This document shows positions 22,501 to 29,796 of a stretch of DNA of 33,437 nucleotides, one piece after another (the first letter of the stretch is position 1; every line of letters starts with the position of its first letter). The notes beneath the pieces are model-generated. The model was not told where the DNA came from. It worked only from the letters and a program-made list of their open reading frames with translations, and searched no databases. The DNA is taken from NCBI GenBank assembly GCA_964512165.1, contig CAZEHQ010000021.1, forward strand, positions 1 to 33,437, in the 5' to 3' direction. A program made the translations under genes and the position numbers. The stretch is from UBA8231 sp964512165 (GTDB lineage: Bacteria > Latescibacterota > UBA2968 > UBA8231).

Positions 22501-22874
22501 TCGGGGAAGTTCCGCTCGAGGTCCTCGAAGGACCTGCCCCCGTAGGCGTAGTCGCGCTGCCAGTAGAGCGCCCGGCCGGCGAGGAACATGGCGTCGTCGA
22601 CGAGCTCGCTGTCGGGGTACTTCTCCAGCACGATGGAGGCCTTGCGCACGGCCTTGTCGTACAGGCCCTGGTAGCTGCCGCCCCGCCTGCCGCGGCCGGA
22701 TCGCCCGCCCGCCTCGGAGCCCGCACGCTCCTCTTCCACCTCGGCGCGGGCCTTCTCGGCCTGCCGGAAGAACTTCTCGGCGTTGTAGTAGGTGTTGAAG
22801 TAGACGCACGACGCACTCGACGCGAGGACCAGTCCCGCCGCCAGGGCCAGGTGGACCGGCCGCCGGTCAGCCAC
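19554..22874 (-). CDS. large TPR lipoprotein with C-terminal TonB-like domain
   Basis: The 1106-residue product begins with a signal peptide ending in a lipobox-like SASC (C23), then VYFNTYYNAEKFF, common in TPR lipoproteins of FCB-type bacteria. TPR-like repeats fill residues about 60-365 and 590-950; motifs such as PDSELVDDAMFLAGRALY, FPDSEYVDRA and FPGSREIPRALYNLA recur. Between them lies an Ala/Ser/Asp-rich low-complexity linker (about 375-545). Residues about 980-1053 resemble a TonB C-terminal domain (PEYPPGQTDSSTVYVDVLV ... GGYTFYPA). The role is unknown; a periplasmic scaffold is plausible. The GTG start at 22874 overlaps the end of carB by 8 nt, and its stop overlaps pyrK. Confidence 0.85.
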   Translation of the reverse strand: MADRRPVHLALAAGLVLASSASCVYFNTYYNAEKFFRQAEKARAEVEEERAGSEAGGRSGRGRRGGSYQGLYDKAVRKASIVLEKYPDSELVDDAMFLAGRALYWQRDYAYGGRSFEDLERNFPDSEYVDRARLWRARCLREQGDMGEARALFTALILEGSDVGGHAGMELGDMAFAGGDLRAAIQDYRTSLRAFPRTPLSDRLWLRIGNAHLSLGGPADLDSAAVAYGRAIDESRADSVEYRARLNRGLVLYHQGASAAALEAYRSLLREGRFRLWEGETRILIGRYHRERGAPSEALDEFERVRNDFPGTGVSAMALYQTGLVYLQDRGDRQQAQKHFREVGQERRGSEGDSLAGVMLRTTDRLDALLDEIYRADSTAAALRPGSDLDSLQAEPDRADATAAAPPGPAPDSTEARPGTEASPAGVLPAAVPGGGPATDALTGPETTVAAAARPADATLAAAGAPEVSTSSTGAVALDSVASASRAGIAVDSLLAAARPGAGVDSAAAAPLGAATEASDSTRVEDADATAVQDPPPEAQEPEDPLGLEGYVVAADSLGVWVPLVARPPLEEGPGAEERARDRRRRLLQARRPGADRPPTLMDNLFSAAEVYRDRLGLPDSAAVLYEAVADRFPGSREIPRALYNLAWTHIEQKADTLAARPVLERLVADHPATEHASAARRYLGLAAQASAEEQAARIFDDIERMRLDFPDEPARWVPRLDELAGAYPGTRVSGRAIFLAAWAAENLQGDSTGAAARYDSVLAHYPGSRHADLVERRRQAERDGVVDRLERELRGLREGTDPGQQLLLVGVEPVIEDSVSRAKNHAGFGMRAVRRGDFSAAREMFELSLDEKQTGNTEPVVGLGESNWRQGYLEDAVDYMRRALKQRSRSILPHYRLFAYHVQRGQADSANSYLRTIVRRDPESAGVGELLLQFPGLDTGESEPFDIDELERLELEPEDEHLEMPLRFFGVAEPPMVRSSPPPEYPPGQTDSSTVYVDVLVSETGRAEEISLYRGEEPFAAAALAAVGGYTFYPAEGVDERPVRAWVEVEVSMAPPVREAGGEVALPTGGGPEGQPPVLAAGEDVAGEAAAPPMSRAEQEDPGAE

Positions 22875-25800
22875 CGTGGTAGTCCTGCAGCGCCCGGACC
22901 GATATGGCGGTGCGCAGCAGGGCCTCGATACCGTCGGCGGCAGCCTCCGCGCCGGCCAGGGTCGTCGTGTAGGGCACGCCGTTCATGATCGCCGCCTGGC
23001 GGACGTAGGCGTCGTCGTACTGGCTCTGCTCGTCTTCGGGGGAGTTGATGACCAGGGCGACTTCCCGGCCCCGGATCGCGTCCTCCACGTGGGGGTGTCC
23101 TTCATGGATCTTCAGGATCTTCTCCGCCTCGATCCCGTGGCGCTCGAGATGGAGCCGCGTGCCCGTCGTGGCCACGAGCTCGAAGCCGGAGGCGTGCAGT
23201 CGGCGCGCCACGTCGACGATGCCCGCCTTGTCGCGGTCGTTGACGCTGATGAAAACCCTCCCACTGGAAGGCAGCATCGATCCGGCCCCCATCTGGGCCT
23301 TGAGGAAGGCCTCGCCGAAATCGGCGCCGATCCCCATGACCTCGCCGGTGGACTTCATCTCCGGACCGAGGATGCCATCGGCTCCGGGGAACTTGCTGAA
23401 GGGCAGGACCGCCTCCTTCACCGAGATGTGAGGGGGCGCCGGAGAGTCGGCAAAGCCCTGCTCGCGCAGGCTCCGGCCCACCATGACACGGGCGGCGATC
23501 TTCGCCAGCGGACGGCCCGTGGCCTTGCTCACGAAGGGGACCGTGCGCGAGGCCCGGGGATTGACTTCGAGGACGTGGACGAGATCCTGGTGGATGGCGT
23601 ACTGGACGTTCATCAATCCCTTCACATCGAGGGCCCTGGCCAGGTCCCGCGTATGGTCCTCGAGGGCTCGCAGGTGGTCCGGCGCGATGTCGTGAGGCGG
23701 CAGGACGCAGGCCGAGTCGCCGGAGTGGACTCCGGCGTGCTCGATGTGCTGCATGACGCCGCCGATCAGCACGTCGCCGTCGGCGTCGGCCACCGCGTCG
23801 ACGTCGAACTCCCGGGCTCCTTCCAGAAAACGATCGATCAGCACCGGATGTTCCGGTGAGGCGGAAATCGCCGAGGTGATGTACGACTCCAGGCGGGCCT
23901 CGTCGTAGACCGTGACCATGGCCCGCCCTCCGAGGACGTAGGAGGGCCGGACGAGGACGGGGTAGCCGATGCGCTCGGCGATCTTCCGCGCCTCGGGGAG
24001 GGAGCGGGCCATGCCGTTTTCCGGCTGGCGGATCCCCAGTCGGCGCAGCAGGTTGCCGAAGTGCTCGCGGTCCTCGGCCAGGTCGATGCTGCGGGGAGAG
24101 GTTCCGATGACGGGGACGCCGTTGGCCTCCAGCTCGAGGGCCAGATTGAGGGGAGTCTGCCCGCCGAACTGGACGATGACGCCCTCGGGCCGCTCGTGCT
24201 CGACGATGTGGAGGACGTCCTCGACGGTGAGCGGCTCGAAGTAGAGCTTGTCCGCCGTGTCGTAGTCGGTGCTCACCGTCTCCGGGTTGGAGTTGACCAT
24301 GATCGTCTCGAATCCGTCTTCGCGGAGGGCGAAGCAGGCGTGGACGCAGCAGTAGTCGAACTCGATTCCCTGGCCGATCCGGTTGGGCCCGCCCCCGAGG
24401 ATCATCACCTTGCGGCGCCCGGACCAGGCCTCCGACTCGTTCTCCCGCTCGTACGTCGAATAGTGGTACGGCGTGTGGGCTTCGAACTCGGCCGCGCAGG
24501 TGTCGACGGTCTTGAACACGGGGCGCACGCCCTGCTCCCGGCGCACCTCCCGGACCTGTGACTCGGTGCGCCCCGCCAGGTAACCCAGCTGGCGGTCGCT
24601 GAAGCCCAGGGCCTTGGCCGCCCGCAGGCGTTCCCCGTCTTCGAGGAGCCCCTCTCGCGCCTGCCGCAGCTCGCCCTCGGCCTGGAAGATCTCCGCCAGG
24701 CGGTCGATGAACCAGGGATCGATGCGGCTGAGGCGGTGGATCTCTTCGGGGGCGAAGCCCTTGTGCAGGGCGGCCTTGAGATGGAACAGCCTCTGCGAGC
24801 TCGGACGGGCCAGGTGCCCGCGGATCTCGGCGTCGGGGATTCCCAAGGCTTCCTCGTCCTTGCCGTCGGCGCCCCAGCCGCCCCGGCCGATCTCCAGCGA
24901 CCGCAGGCCCTTCTGGAAGGACTCGGCAAAGGTGCGGCCCACGGCCATCGTCTCTCCCACCGAGCGCATCTGGGTGTCGAGGGCATCCGGCGTGGATGGG
25001 AACTTCTCGAAGGCCCACCGCGGGATCTTGGTCACCACGTAGTCGATGGTGGGCTCGAAGGAGGCGGGGGTCTCCCGGGTGATGTCGTTCGGGATCTCGT
25101 CGAGGGTGTAGCCCACGGCCAGCTTGGCGGCGATCTTGGCGATGGGAAAGCCCGTGGCCTTGGATGCCAGGGCGGAACTGCGCGAGACCCGGGGATTCAT
25201 CTCGATGACCACCATGCGGCCCGTGTCCGGGTCGACGGCGAACTGGATGTTCGAGCCGCCCGTGTCGACGCCGATCTTCCGGATCACCCGGATGGCGGCG
25301 TCTCGCATCACCTGGTACTCCTTGTCCGACAGGGTCTGCGCCGGAGCGACGGTGATCGAATCACCCGTGTGCACGCCCATGGGGTCGAGATTCTCGATAG
25401 AGCAGATGATCACGACATTGTCGTTCAGGTCGCGCATCACCTCGAGCTCGAACTCCTTCCAGCCGAGAACCGACTCCTCTATCAGGACCTCCGTGATCGG
25501 ACTCAGATCGAGGCCCCGCCTGACGATGCGCTCGAACTCCTGCGCGTCGTGCGCAATCCCGCCGCCCGATCCGCCCAGGGTGTAGGAGGGCCGAATGATG
25601 GCAGGATAGCCAAGGCTGTCGACCAGTCCCGCGGCCTCTTCGACGGAGTGGACGAAATGGCCGGCGGGCATCTCCAGCCCCGACTCGTCCATCGCCTTCT
25701 TGAACAGCTCCCGATCCTCCGCCGTGCGGATCGCCTCGAGCCGGGCCCCGATCAACTCCACGCCGTACTCCTCGAGCACCCCGGACTCGGCCAGCTCCAC

Positions 25801-26097
25801 CGCCCGGTTCAAAGCCGTCTGCCCGCCCACGGTGGGCAGGAGGGCATCCGGTCTCTCGAGCTCGATGATCTCGGCGCAGGCCTCGGCCGTGATGGGCTCC
25901 ACGTAGGTTCGCTGCGCCGTCTCCGGGTCGGTCATGATCGTGGCGGGATTGCTGTTTACGAGGACGATCTCGTAGCCCTCCTCGCGCAGGGCCTTGCAGG
26001 CCTGCGTGCCGGAGTAGTCGAACTCACAGGCCTGGCCGATGACGATCGGACCGGAACCGATGAGCATGATCTTGTGCAGGTCGTCTCGACGAGGCAT
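22867..26097 (-). CDS. carB: carbamoyl-phosphate synthase large subunit
   Basis: CarB makes carbamoyl phosphate from bicarbonate, ATP and ammonia supplied by CarA, feeding pyrimidine and arginine synthesis. The 1076-residue product is full length and shows the internal duplication: LIGSGPIVIGQACEFDYSG near the N-terminus and ILGGGPNRIGQGIEFDYC near residue 560, each starting an ATP-grasp half. The C-terminal methylglyoxal-synthase-like allosteric domain (about 935-1070, GRVFISVNDRDKAGI) is present, so it can respond to effectors. The ATG at 26095-26097 gives the usual N-terminus. carA is not in the window. Its stop overlaps the lipoprotein gene. The 187 nt upstream hold a small GGGG-TGA-CCCC hairpin (26103-26113) but no convincing promoter. 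Confidence 0.96.
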   Translation of the reverse strand: MPRRDDLHKIMLIGSGPIVIGQACEFDYSGTQACKALREEGYEIVLVNSNPATIMTDPETAQRTYVEPITAEACAEIIELERPDALLPTVGGQTALNRAVELAESGVLEEYGVELIGARLEAIRTAEDRELFKKAMDESGLEMPAGHFVHSVEEAAGLVDSLGYPAIIRPSYTLGGSGGGIAHDAQEFERIVRRGLDLSPITEVLIEESVLGWKEFELEVMRDLNDNVVIICSIENLDPMGVHTGDSITVAPAQTLSDKEYQVMRDAAIRVIRKIGVDTGGSNIQFAVDPDTGRMVVIEMNPRVSRSSALASKATGFPIAKIAAKLAVGYTLDEIPNDITRETPASFEPTIDYVVTKIPRWAFEKFPSTPDALDTQMRSVGETMAVGRTFAESFQKGLRSLEIGRGGWGADGKDEEALGIPDAEIRGHLARPSSQRLFHLKAALHKGFAPEEIHRLSRIDPWFIDRLAEIFQAEGELRQAREGLLEDGERLRAAKALGFSDRQLGYLAGRTESQVREVRREQGVRPVFKTVDTCAAEFEAHTPYHYSTYERENESEAWSGRRKVMILGGGPNRIGQGIEFDYCCVHACFALREDGFETIMVNSNPETVSTDYDTADKLYFEPLTVEDVLHIVEHERPEGVIVQFGGQTPLNLALELEANGVPVIGTSPRSIDLAEDREHFGNLLRRLGIRQPENGMARSLPEARKIAERIGYPVLVRPSYVLGGRAMVTVYDEARLESYITSAISASPEHPVLIDRFLEGAREFDVDAVADADGDVLIGGVMQHIEHAGVHSGDSACVLPPHDIAPDHLRALEDHTRDLARALDVKGLMNVQYAIHQDLVHVLEVNPRASRTVPFVSKATGRPLAKIAARVMVGRSLREQGFADSPAPPHISVKEAVLPFSKFPGADGILGPEMKSTGEVMGIGADFGEAFLKAQMGAGSMLPSSGRVFISVNDRDKAGIVDVARRLHASGFELVATTGTRLHLERHGIEAEKILKIHEGHPHVEDAIRGREVALVINSPEDEQSQYDDAYVRQAAIMNGVPYTTTLAGAEAAADGIEALLRTAISVRALQDYHGG

Positions 26098-26284
26098 GCT
26101 CGGGGGTCACCCCATCCGTGGGTGCGCAGGAAAGAGAGGGTTGGTCGGGGAAAGGCCGGCCAGTGCCGGGACAGGCCAGCCCAGATATGGCGAGAGCAGG
26201 AGCACCCTGGGCACGCCTGCTCGAAGACTCGACTGCACTGCGCCGGGCCGCAGGACCTGAGGAGACCTGCGCACCATCGCCCGC

Positions 26285-26842
26285 CTAGTCCTGCATGAGT
26301 CCCAACCAGACCAGCAGGATGATCAGGGCGATGGTCGCCGCGTATCCCAGCCGCAGGAACCGATCGCGGAGCCGGGCTCCGTCGATGGACCGGGCCATCG
26401 GCCACCGCAGGGGGCGCAACGCCGCCTGGTCTCTCGGGGGCTCGTCGCCATCGCCCTGGAACCGGTGCGCGTCGATCAGGCGCACCAGGGAAGGATCGTG
26501 CTCGGCGATGGCGCGCAGGATCGATCGCTTGCGGCGCGCCACTCTCTCGGAGAGCTCCTTCGAGGACGCTCCCCGCCCCTCCTCCGCCGGCTCTTCGACA
26601 TCGCCCACCGGAACCTCGCCCGGGCCTCCTTCGGCCCGGCCCGCGATGAGCACGGTCTGCTCGTGCGCCAGGCTCTCGGAGAGCTCGCTGACGACCGCTC
26701 GATCCTTGACGTTTTCCTGGATGACGGCGAAGCAGGCGTCGATGAAGCGCTTGAAATCCTGCCGGATCTCCTGCTCGGAAAGGCCGAGGAGGTACGACTC
26801 CTCGATCATCTCCTCGATCGCCTCTTTGACCTTCGACGACAT
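26285..26842 (-). CDS. uncharacterised tail-anchored membrane protein
   Basis: I do not recognise this 185-residue protein. It is mostly charged and helical (VKEAIEEMIEESYLLG, residues 5-20; a second helix at 24-50), has a Gly/Glu-rich linker (70-95), a basic helix (98-125) and one C-terminal transmembrane segment (about 165-182, IALIILLVWLGL) with three residues beyond it. That layout places the bulk in the cytoplasm, anchored by the tail. I start at the ATG at 26842; an ATG at 26890 would add 16 residues, and neither has a clear ribosome binding site. A promoter-like pair lies upstream at 26952-26980, so it can be expressed apart from nnrDE. carB follows after 187 nt. Confidence 0.72.
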   Translation of the reverse strand: MSSKVKEAIEEMIEESYLLGLSEQEIRQDFKRFIDACFAVIQENVKDRAVVSELSESLAHEQTVLIAGRAEGGPGEVPVGDVEEPAEEGRGASSKELSERVARRKRSILRAIAEHDPSLVRLIDAHRFQGDGDEPPRDQAALRPLRWPMARSIDGARLRDRFLRLGYAATIALIILLVWLGLMQD

Positions 26843-26951
26843 ATCCTGAACCTGTCCCGGGCGGAGAAAACCGGTGGTCCGGAGGCTCATTGGCAAATGG
26901 CGGCCCCGAACGCGGGGCAGGGCGGATCTCTACCGGCAACAACAGCCGGTT

Positions 26952-26980
26952 ACGTTACTCGATCCCTCCGGGAGTGTCAA
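26952..26980 (-). promoter_or_regulatory. promoter-like pair upstream of the tail-anchored protein gene
   Basis: On the minus strand a perfect TTGACA (26980-26975), a 17-nt spacer and TAACGT (26957-26952, 3 of 6). It overlaps the last codon of nnrDE. Just downstream, ACCGGC (26950-26945 read on minus) and GCCGGT (26937-26932) form a 6-bp hairpin with a 7-nt loop at the predicted 5' end of the RNA. Confidence 0.52.
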
Positions 26981-28548
26981 GAAACGGCCCTCTGTCCGGT
27001 GACCTCCAGCATGGCTGGCGGGATCCGCTCGGCGAGATCGGTGGCCCGCATCGACCGGGGCCCCAGATCAGCGCGCGCGAGGTCGCCGGCGAGGCCGTGA
27101 ACGAATACGGCACAGGCGGCCCCCGCCAGCGACCCGGCCCCTTGGGCGAGGAAGCCCGCCACCAGTCCGGTGAGCACATCCCCCGACCCCGCCGTGGCCA
27201 TTCCGTCGTTGCCCGTTGGATTGACGAAGGTGCTCCCGTCGGGAGCGGCGACGACGGTGGGCGCCCCCTTGAGCACGAGAACCACCGATCGGGAAGCCGC
27301 GTAGTCCGCGGCCAGCCGAAGAGGATCCTCCGCGACCCGAGCGGGGTCACAGCCCGTGAGCCGCTGGAACTCCCCCGCATGGGGCGTCAGCACCCGCTCC
27401 GGACCCGGCGGCGGTCCACCCTCCGAGAGGGCGTACAGCGCATCGGCGTCAATCACCGCCGGAGGGAGGCCGGGACGCGACAGCAGGCGCCGCACCAGCT
27501 CGCCGGTCTCCCGGTGGCGTCCGAGTCCGGGGCCGATGGCCAGGGCCTGCGCCTTGTCCAGGAGCCGCTCCGCCTCGCCGAGGGCCCTCAGCGACAGGCA
27601 GCGCGACCGGCGCACCTCCGGAAGGGGCCGGGTCATCACCTCCGTCAGTTTGGTCTCCAGGATGTCGTGCAGGCTCGCCGGGGCCCCGAGCCGCACCCGC
27701 CCGGCCCCCGCCCTCAGCGCCGCGTCGGCCGTCAGAGTGGCGGCCCCCGTCATCCCCTCGGAGCCGGCTACCACGGCGACGGCCCCGCAGGAGCCCTTGT
27801 GGGCTGCCGGGGACCGCCGCGGCAGGAGCCCGGCGATCCCCTCCCGGGTCAAGAGATGGGTGGTGGCCGGGCAGCGGGCGATGGCGGCATCCGGAAAACC
27901 GATGTCTACCAGTTCCAGGGCTCCGCAATGGGCCCGCCCCGGGTGGAAGAGGTGGCCCACCTTCACCAGCCCGAAAGTGACGGTCACCGCCGCCCTCACG
28001 CAGGCGCCCGCCACCTCGCCCGTGTCCGCCTGAAGCCCGGAGGGCAGGTCGACGGCCACCACCGGCCGGCCGCAGTCGTTGATGGCGCCGATGATCCGCG
28101 ACGCCGTCGGGCGGGGCGGCCCCCGCAAGCCGGTGCCCAACAGGGCATCCACCACGATGTCGGCCTCGCCGAGGGCTGCCGTCAGGTCTTCCGGAGGCGG
28201 CTGGACCACGGGGCCGGCCTGCGCTTCGAGCCGCTCGAGGTGATGGCCGGCATCTCCGGTGATCTCCTCCCGGGGCGCGGCGAGGTAGACGGCCGCGGGG
28301 ACGCCCTCCTGCGCCAGACGCCGCCCGACGACGAAGCCGTCGCCGCCGTTGTTTCCCTTGCCGCAGACGACGGCGACGCTCAGGTCCTCCAGGCCGGACC
28401 AGCGCTCCTCCAGGGTCCGCACGACGCCGGCCCCGGCACGCTCCATCAACTCCGCTCCCGGCACACCCATCTCCATCGACAGGCGGTCGATGTCCGACAT
28501 CTGCGCGCCGGTCACCAGCTTTGGGAAATCCATGGGTGCCGGGCTCAT
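26977..28548 (-). CDS. nnrDE: bifunctional NAD(P)H-hydrate epimerase / ADP-dependent NAD(P)H-hydrate dehydratase
   Basis: This enzyme repairs hydrated NADH and NADPH: the N-terminal half (NnrE, YjeF_N) epimerises the hydrate and the C-terminal half (NnrD, ribokinase-like) dehydrates it with ADP. The 523-residue product is full length. NnrE shows VVCGKGNNGGDGFVVGRRL (about 60-78) and VVDALLGTGLRG; NnrD shows HKGSCGAVAVVAGSEGMTGA (about 250-270), LTPHAGEFQRL and NPTGNDGMATAGSGDVLTG (about 440-460) with the catalytic Asp. Start ATG 28548; a second ATG follows 15 nt later. It ends the operon that begins with the Nramp-like gene, 6 nt behind the M20 gene. Confidence 0.94.
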   Translation of the reverse strand: MSPAPMDFPKLVTGAQMSDIDRLSMEMGVPGAELMERAGAGVVRTLEERWSGLEDLSVAVVCGKGNNGGDGFVVGRRLAQEGVPAAVYLAAPREEITGDAGHHLERLEAQAGPVVQPPPEDLTAALGEADIVVDALLGTGLRGPPRPTASRIIGAINDCGRPVVAVDLPSGLQADTGEVAGACVRAAVTVTFGLVKVGHLFHPGRAHCGALELVDIGFPDAAIARCPATTHLLTREGIAGLLPRRSPAAHKGSCGAVAVVAGSEGMTGAATLTADAALRAGAGRVRLGAPASLHDILETKLTEVMTRPLPEVRRSRCLSLRALGEAERLLDKAQALAIGPGLGRHRETGELVRRLLSRPGLPPAVIDADALYALSEGGPPPGPERVLTPHAGEFQRLTGCDPARVAEDPLRLAADYAASRSVVLVLKGAPTVVAAPDGSTFVNPTGNDGMATAGSGDVLTGLVAGFLAQGAGSLAGAACAVFVHGLAGDLARADLGPRSMRATDLAERIPPAMLEVTGQRAVS

Positions 28549-28554
28549 GCAGAC

Positions 28555-29796
28555 TCAGTCGTGAGTGAGGCCGCGGACCAGGAAGTCGGCATAGGTCCTG
28601 GCCGTCTGCGCCAGGTCCCGGAGGCTCACCCTCTCGTCGGCGCCATGGGCCCGCTCGCCGTTCACCCCGTAGCCGATCCCGGGCAAGCCCGCGTCGACGA
28701 AGTAGTGAAGGTCGGTGAATCCCGTGGTCACCCGGAACTCGACGGCGTGGCGGCGGACGGCGCGCACGCTGCGGGCGAAGGATCTGGGCAGGACCCCGTC
28801 GCCCCCGACGACGCAGGGCTCGATCCGCAGCAGCGGCCGCACCCGGTGGCGGGCCTCCGCCCGCGCAGCGGCCCTCGCCAGGGCTTCGATCAGCTCCGCC
28901 TCGGCGTCGGCCAGCCGCTCTCCGGGCACGAGGCGGCGGTCGATGGTGAAGGCCGCCTTGCCGGGAACGGTGTTCACCTTCTGGTCCGGGCCGCCGCGGA
29001 AGACCCCCCCCACGTTGATGGTCGGTTGCCGGCTGCGCCCGTCGGGCCCCTCCCAGCCGCGGGAGGGGTTGCCGAGCCGACGCTTGATCGAGCGCAGATC
29101 GTGGACCATCGCCGCCATCTTCTCGAAGGCGTTGACGCCCCGCTCGGGGCTGGAGGCGTGAGCCGAGCGGCCCGCGACCTCCACCTCCAGCCACAGGACG
29201 CCGTTGTGGCCCAGGCCGACGCGGCTGCCCGAGGCGCCTTCGCACTCCACGGCGTGGTCGGCGTCCACGAGCCCCCTCTTCACGATCCAGCCGGCCCCCA
29301 GGGCCCCGCCGGTCTCCTCGTCCGCGGTGAAGGAGACCTCGACGTTCACCGCCGGATCGACGCGCGTATGTCGGAGGGACTGCAGCGCGCCCAGCAAGGC
29401 CGCGATCGACCCCTTCATGTCGCCGGCGCCGCGGCCGTACAGCCAGCCGCCCCGGGAGACGCCCTCGAAGGGGGCCGCCGCCGACCAGTCGGCGGCGGCC
29501 ACGGGCACGACATCGTAGTGGGCGTTGAAGTGGATGGTCTCGTCGGCTCCGGTGTCCCAGCGCGCGACGAGATTGTACCGCGGGTAGTCGGGATCGACGC
29601 CGGCGGCCTCCACCTCGGCGTCCGGTACCCGGTGAATCACGGGACCCATGCCCAGGGCGCCCAGGCGGTCCCTCAGGTGCTCGACCATCGGCCGGTAGTC
29701 TTCCCCAGGGGGATTCACGGTGGCCATCCTGACCATCTTGCGCAGATCTCGCGCCAGGGCGCCGCGCCGCTGGTCGAGGTGTTCCAGGGGGTTCAC
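28555..29796 (-). CDS. M20 family metallopeptidase/deacylase (ArgE/DapE-like)
   Basis: A zinc-dependent amidohydrolase related to acetylornithine deacetylase and succinyl-diaminopimelate desuccinylase. The 413-residue product has the metal-site motifs FNAHYDVVP (H93), YGRGAGDMKG (D126) and ADEETGG (E160 catalytic, E161 metal), a dimerisation lid domain (about 200-310) and a C-terminal TDLHYFVDAGLPGIGYG region supplying the last His. The substrate is not determinable; ArgE or DapE would be conventional, but the surrounding genes do not support arginine or lysine synthesis. The GTG at 29796 overlaps the upstream stop (GTGA) and has GGAGGGG 5-6 nt upstream. nnrDE follows after 6 nt. Confidence 0.88.
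   Translation of the reverse strand: MNPLEHLDQRRGALARDLRKMVRMATVNPPGEDYRPMVEHLRDRLGALGMGPVIHRVPDAEVEAAGVDPDYPRYNLVARWDTGADETIHFNAHYDVVPVAAADWSAAAPFEGVSRGGWLYGRGAGDMKGSIAALLGALQSLRHTRVDPAVNVEVSFTADEETGGALGAGWIVKRGLVDADHAVECEGASGSRVGLGHNGVLWLEVEVAGRSAHASSPERGVNAFEKMAAMVHDLRSIKRRLGNPSRGWEGPDGRSRQPTINVGGVFRGGPDQKVNTVPGKAAFTIDRRLVPGERLADAEAELIEALARAAARAEARHRVRPLLRIEPCVVGGDGVLPRSFARSVRAVRRHAVEFRVTTGFTDLHYFVDAGLPGIGYGVNGERAHGADERVSLRDLAQTARTYADFLVRGLTHD

Noticed and set aside
26101..26284. Promoter or pyrimidine-responsive attenuator before carB
   Set aside because: I looked for -35/-10 pairs and a hairpin with a T-tract on the minus strand. Only a 4-bp GGGG-TGA-CCCC hairpin was found.
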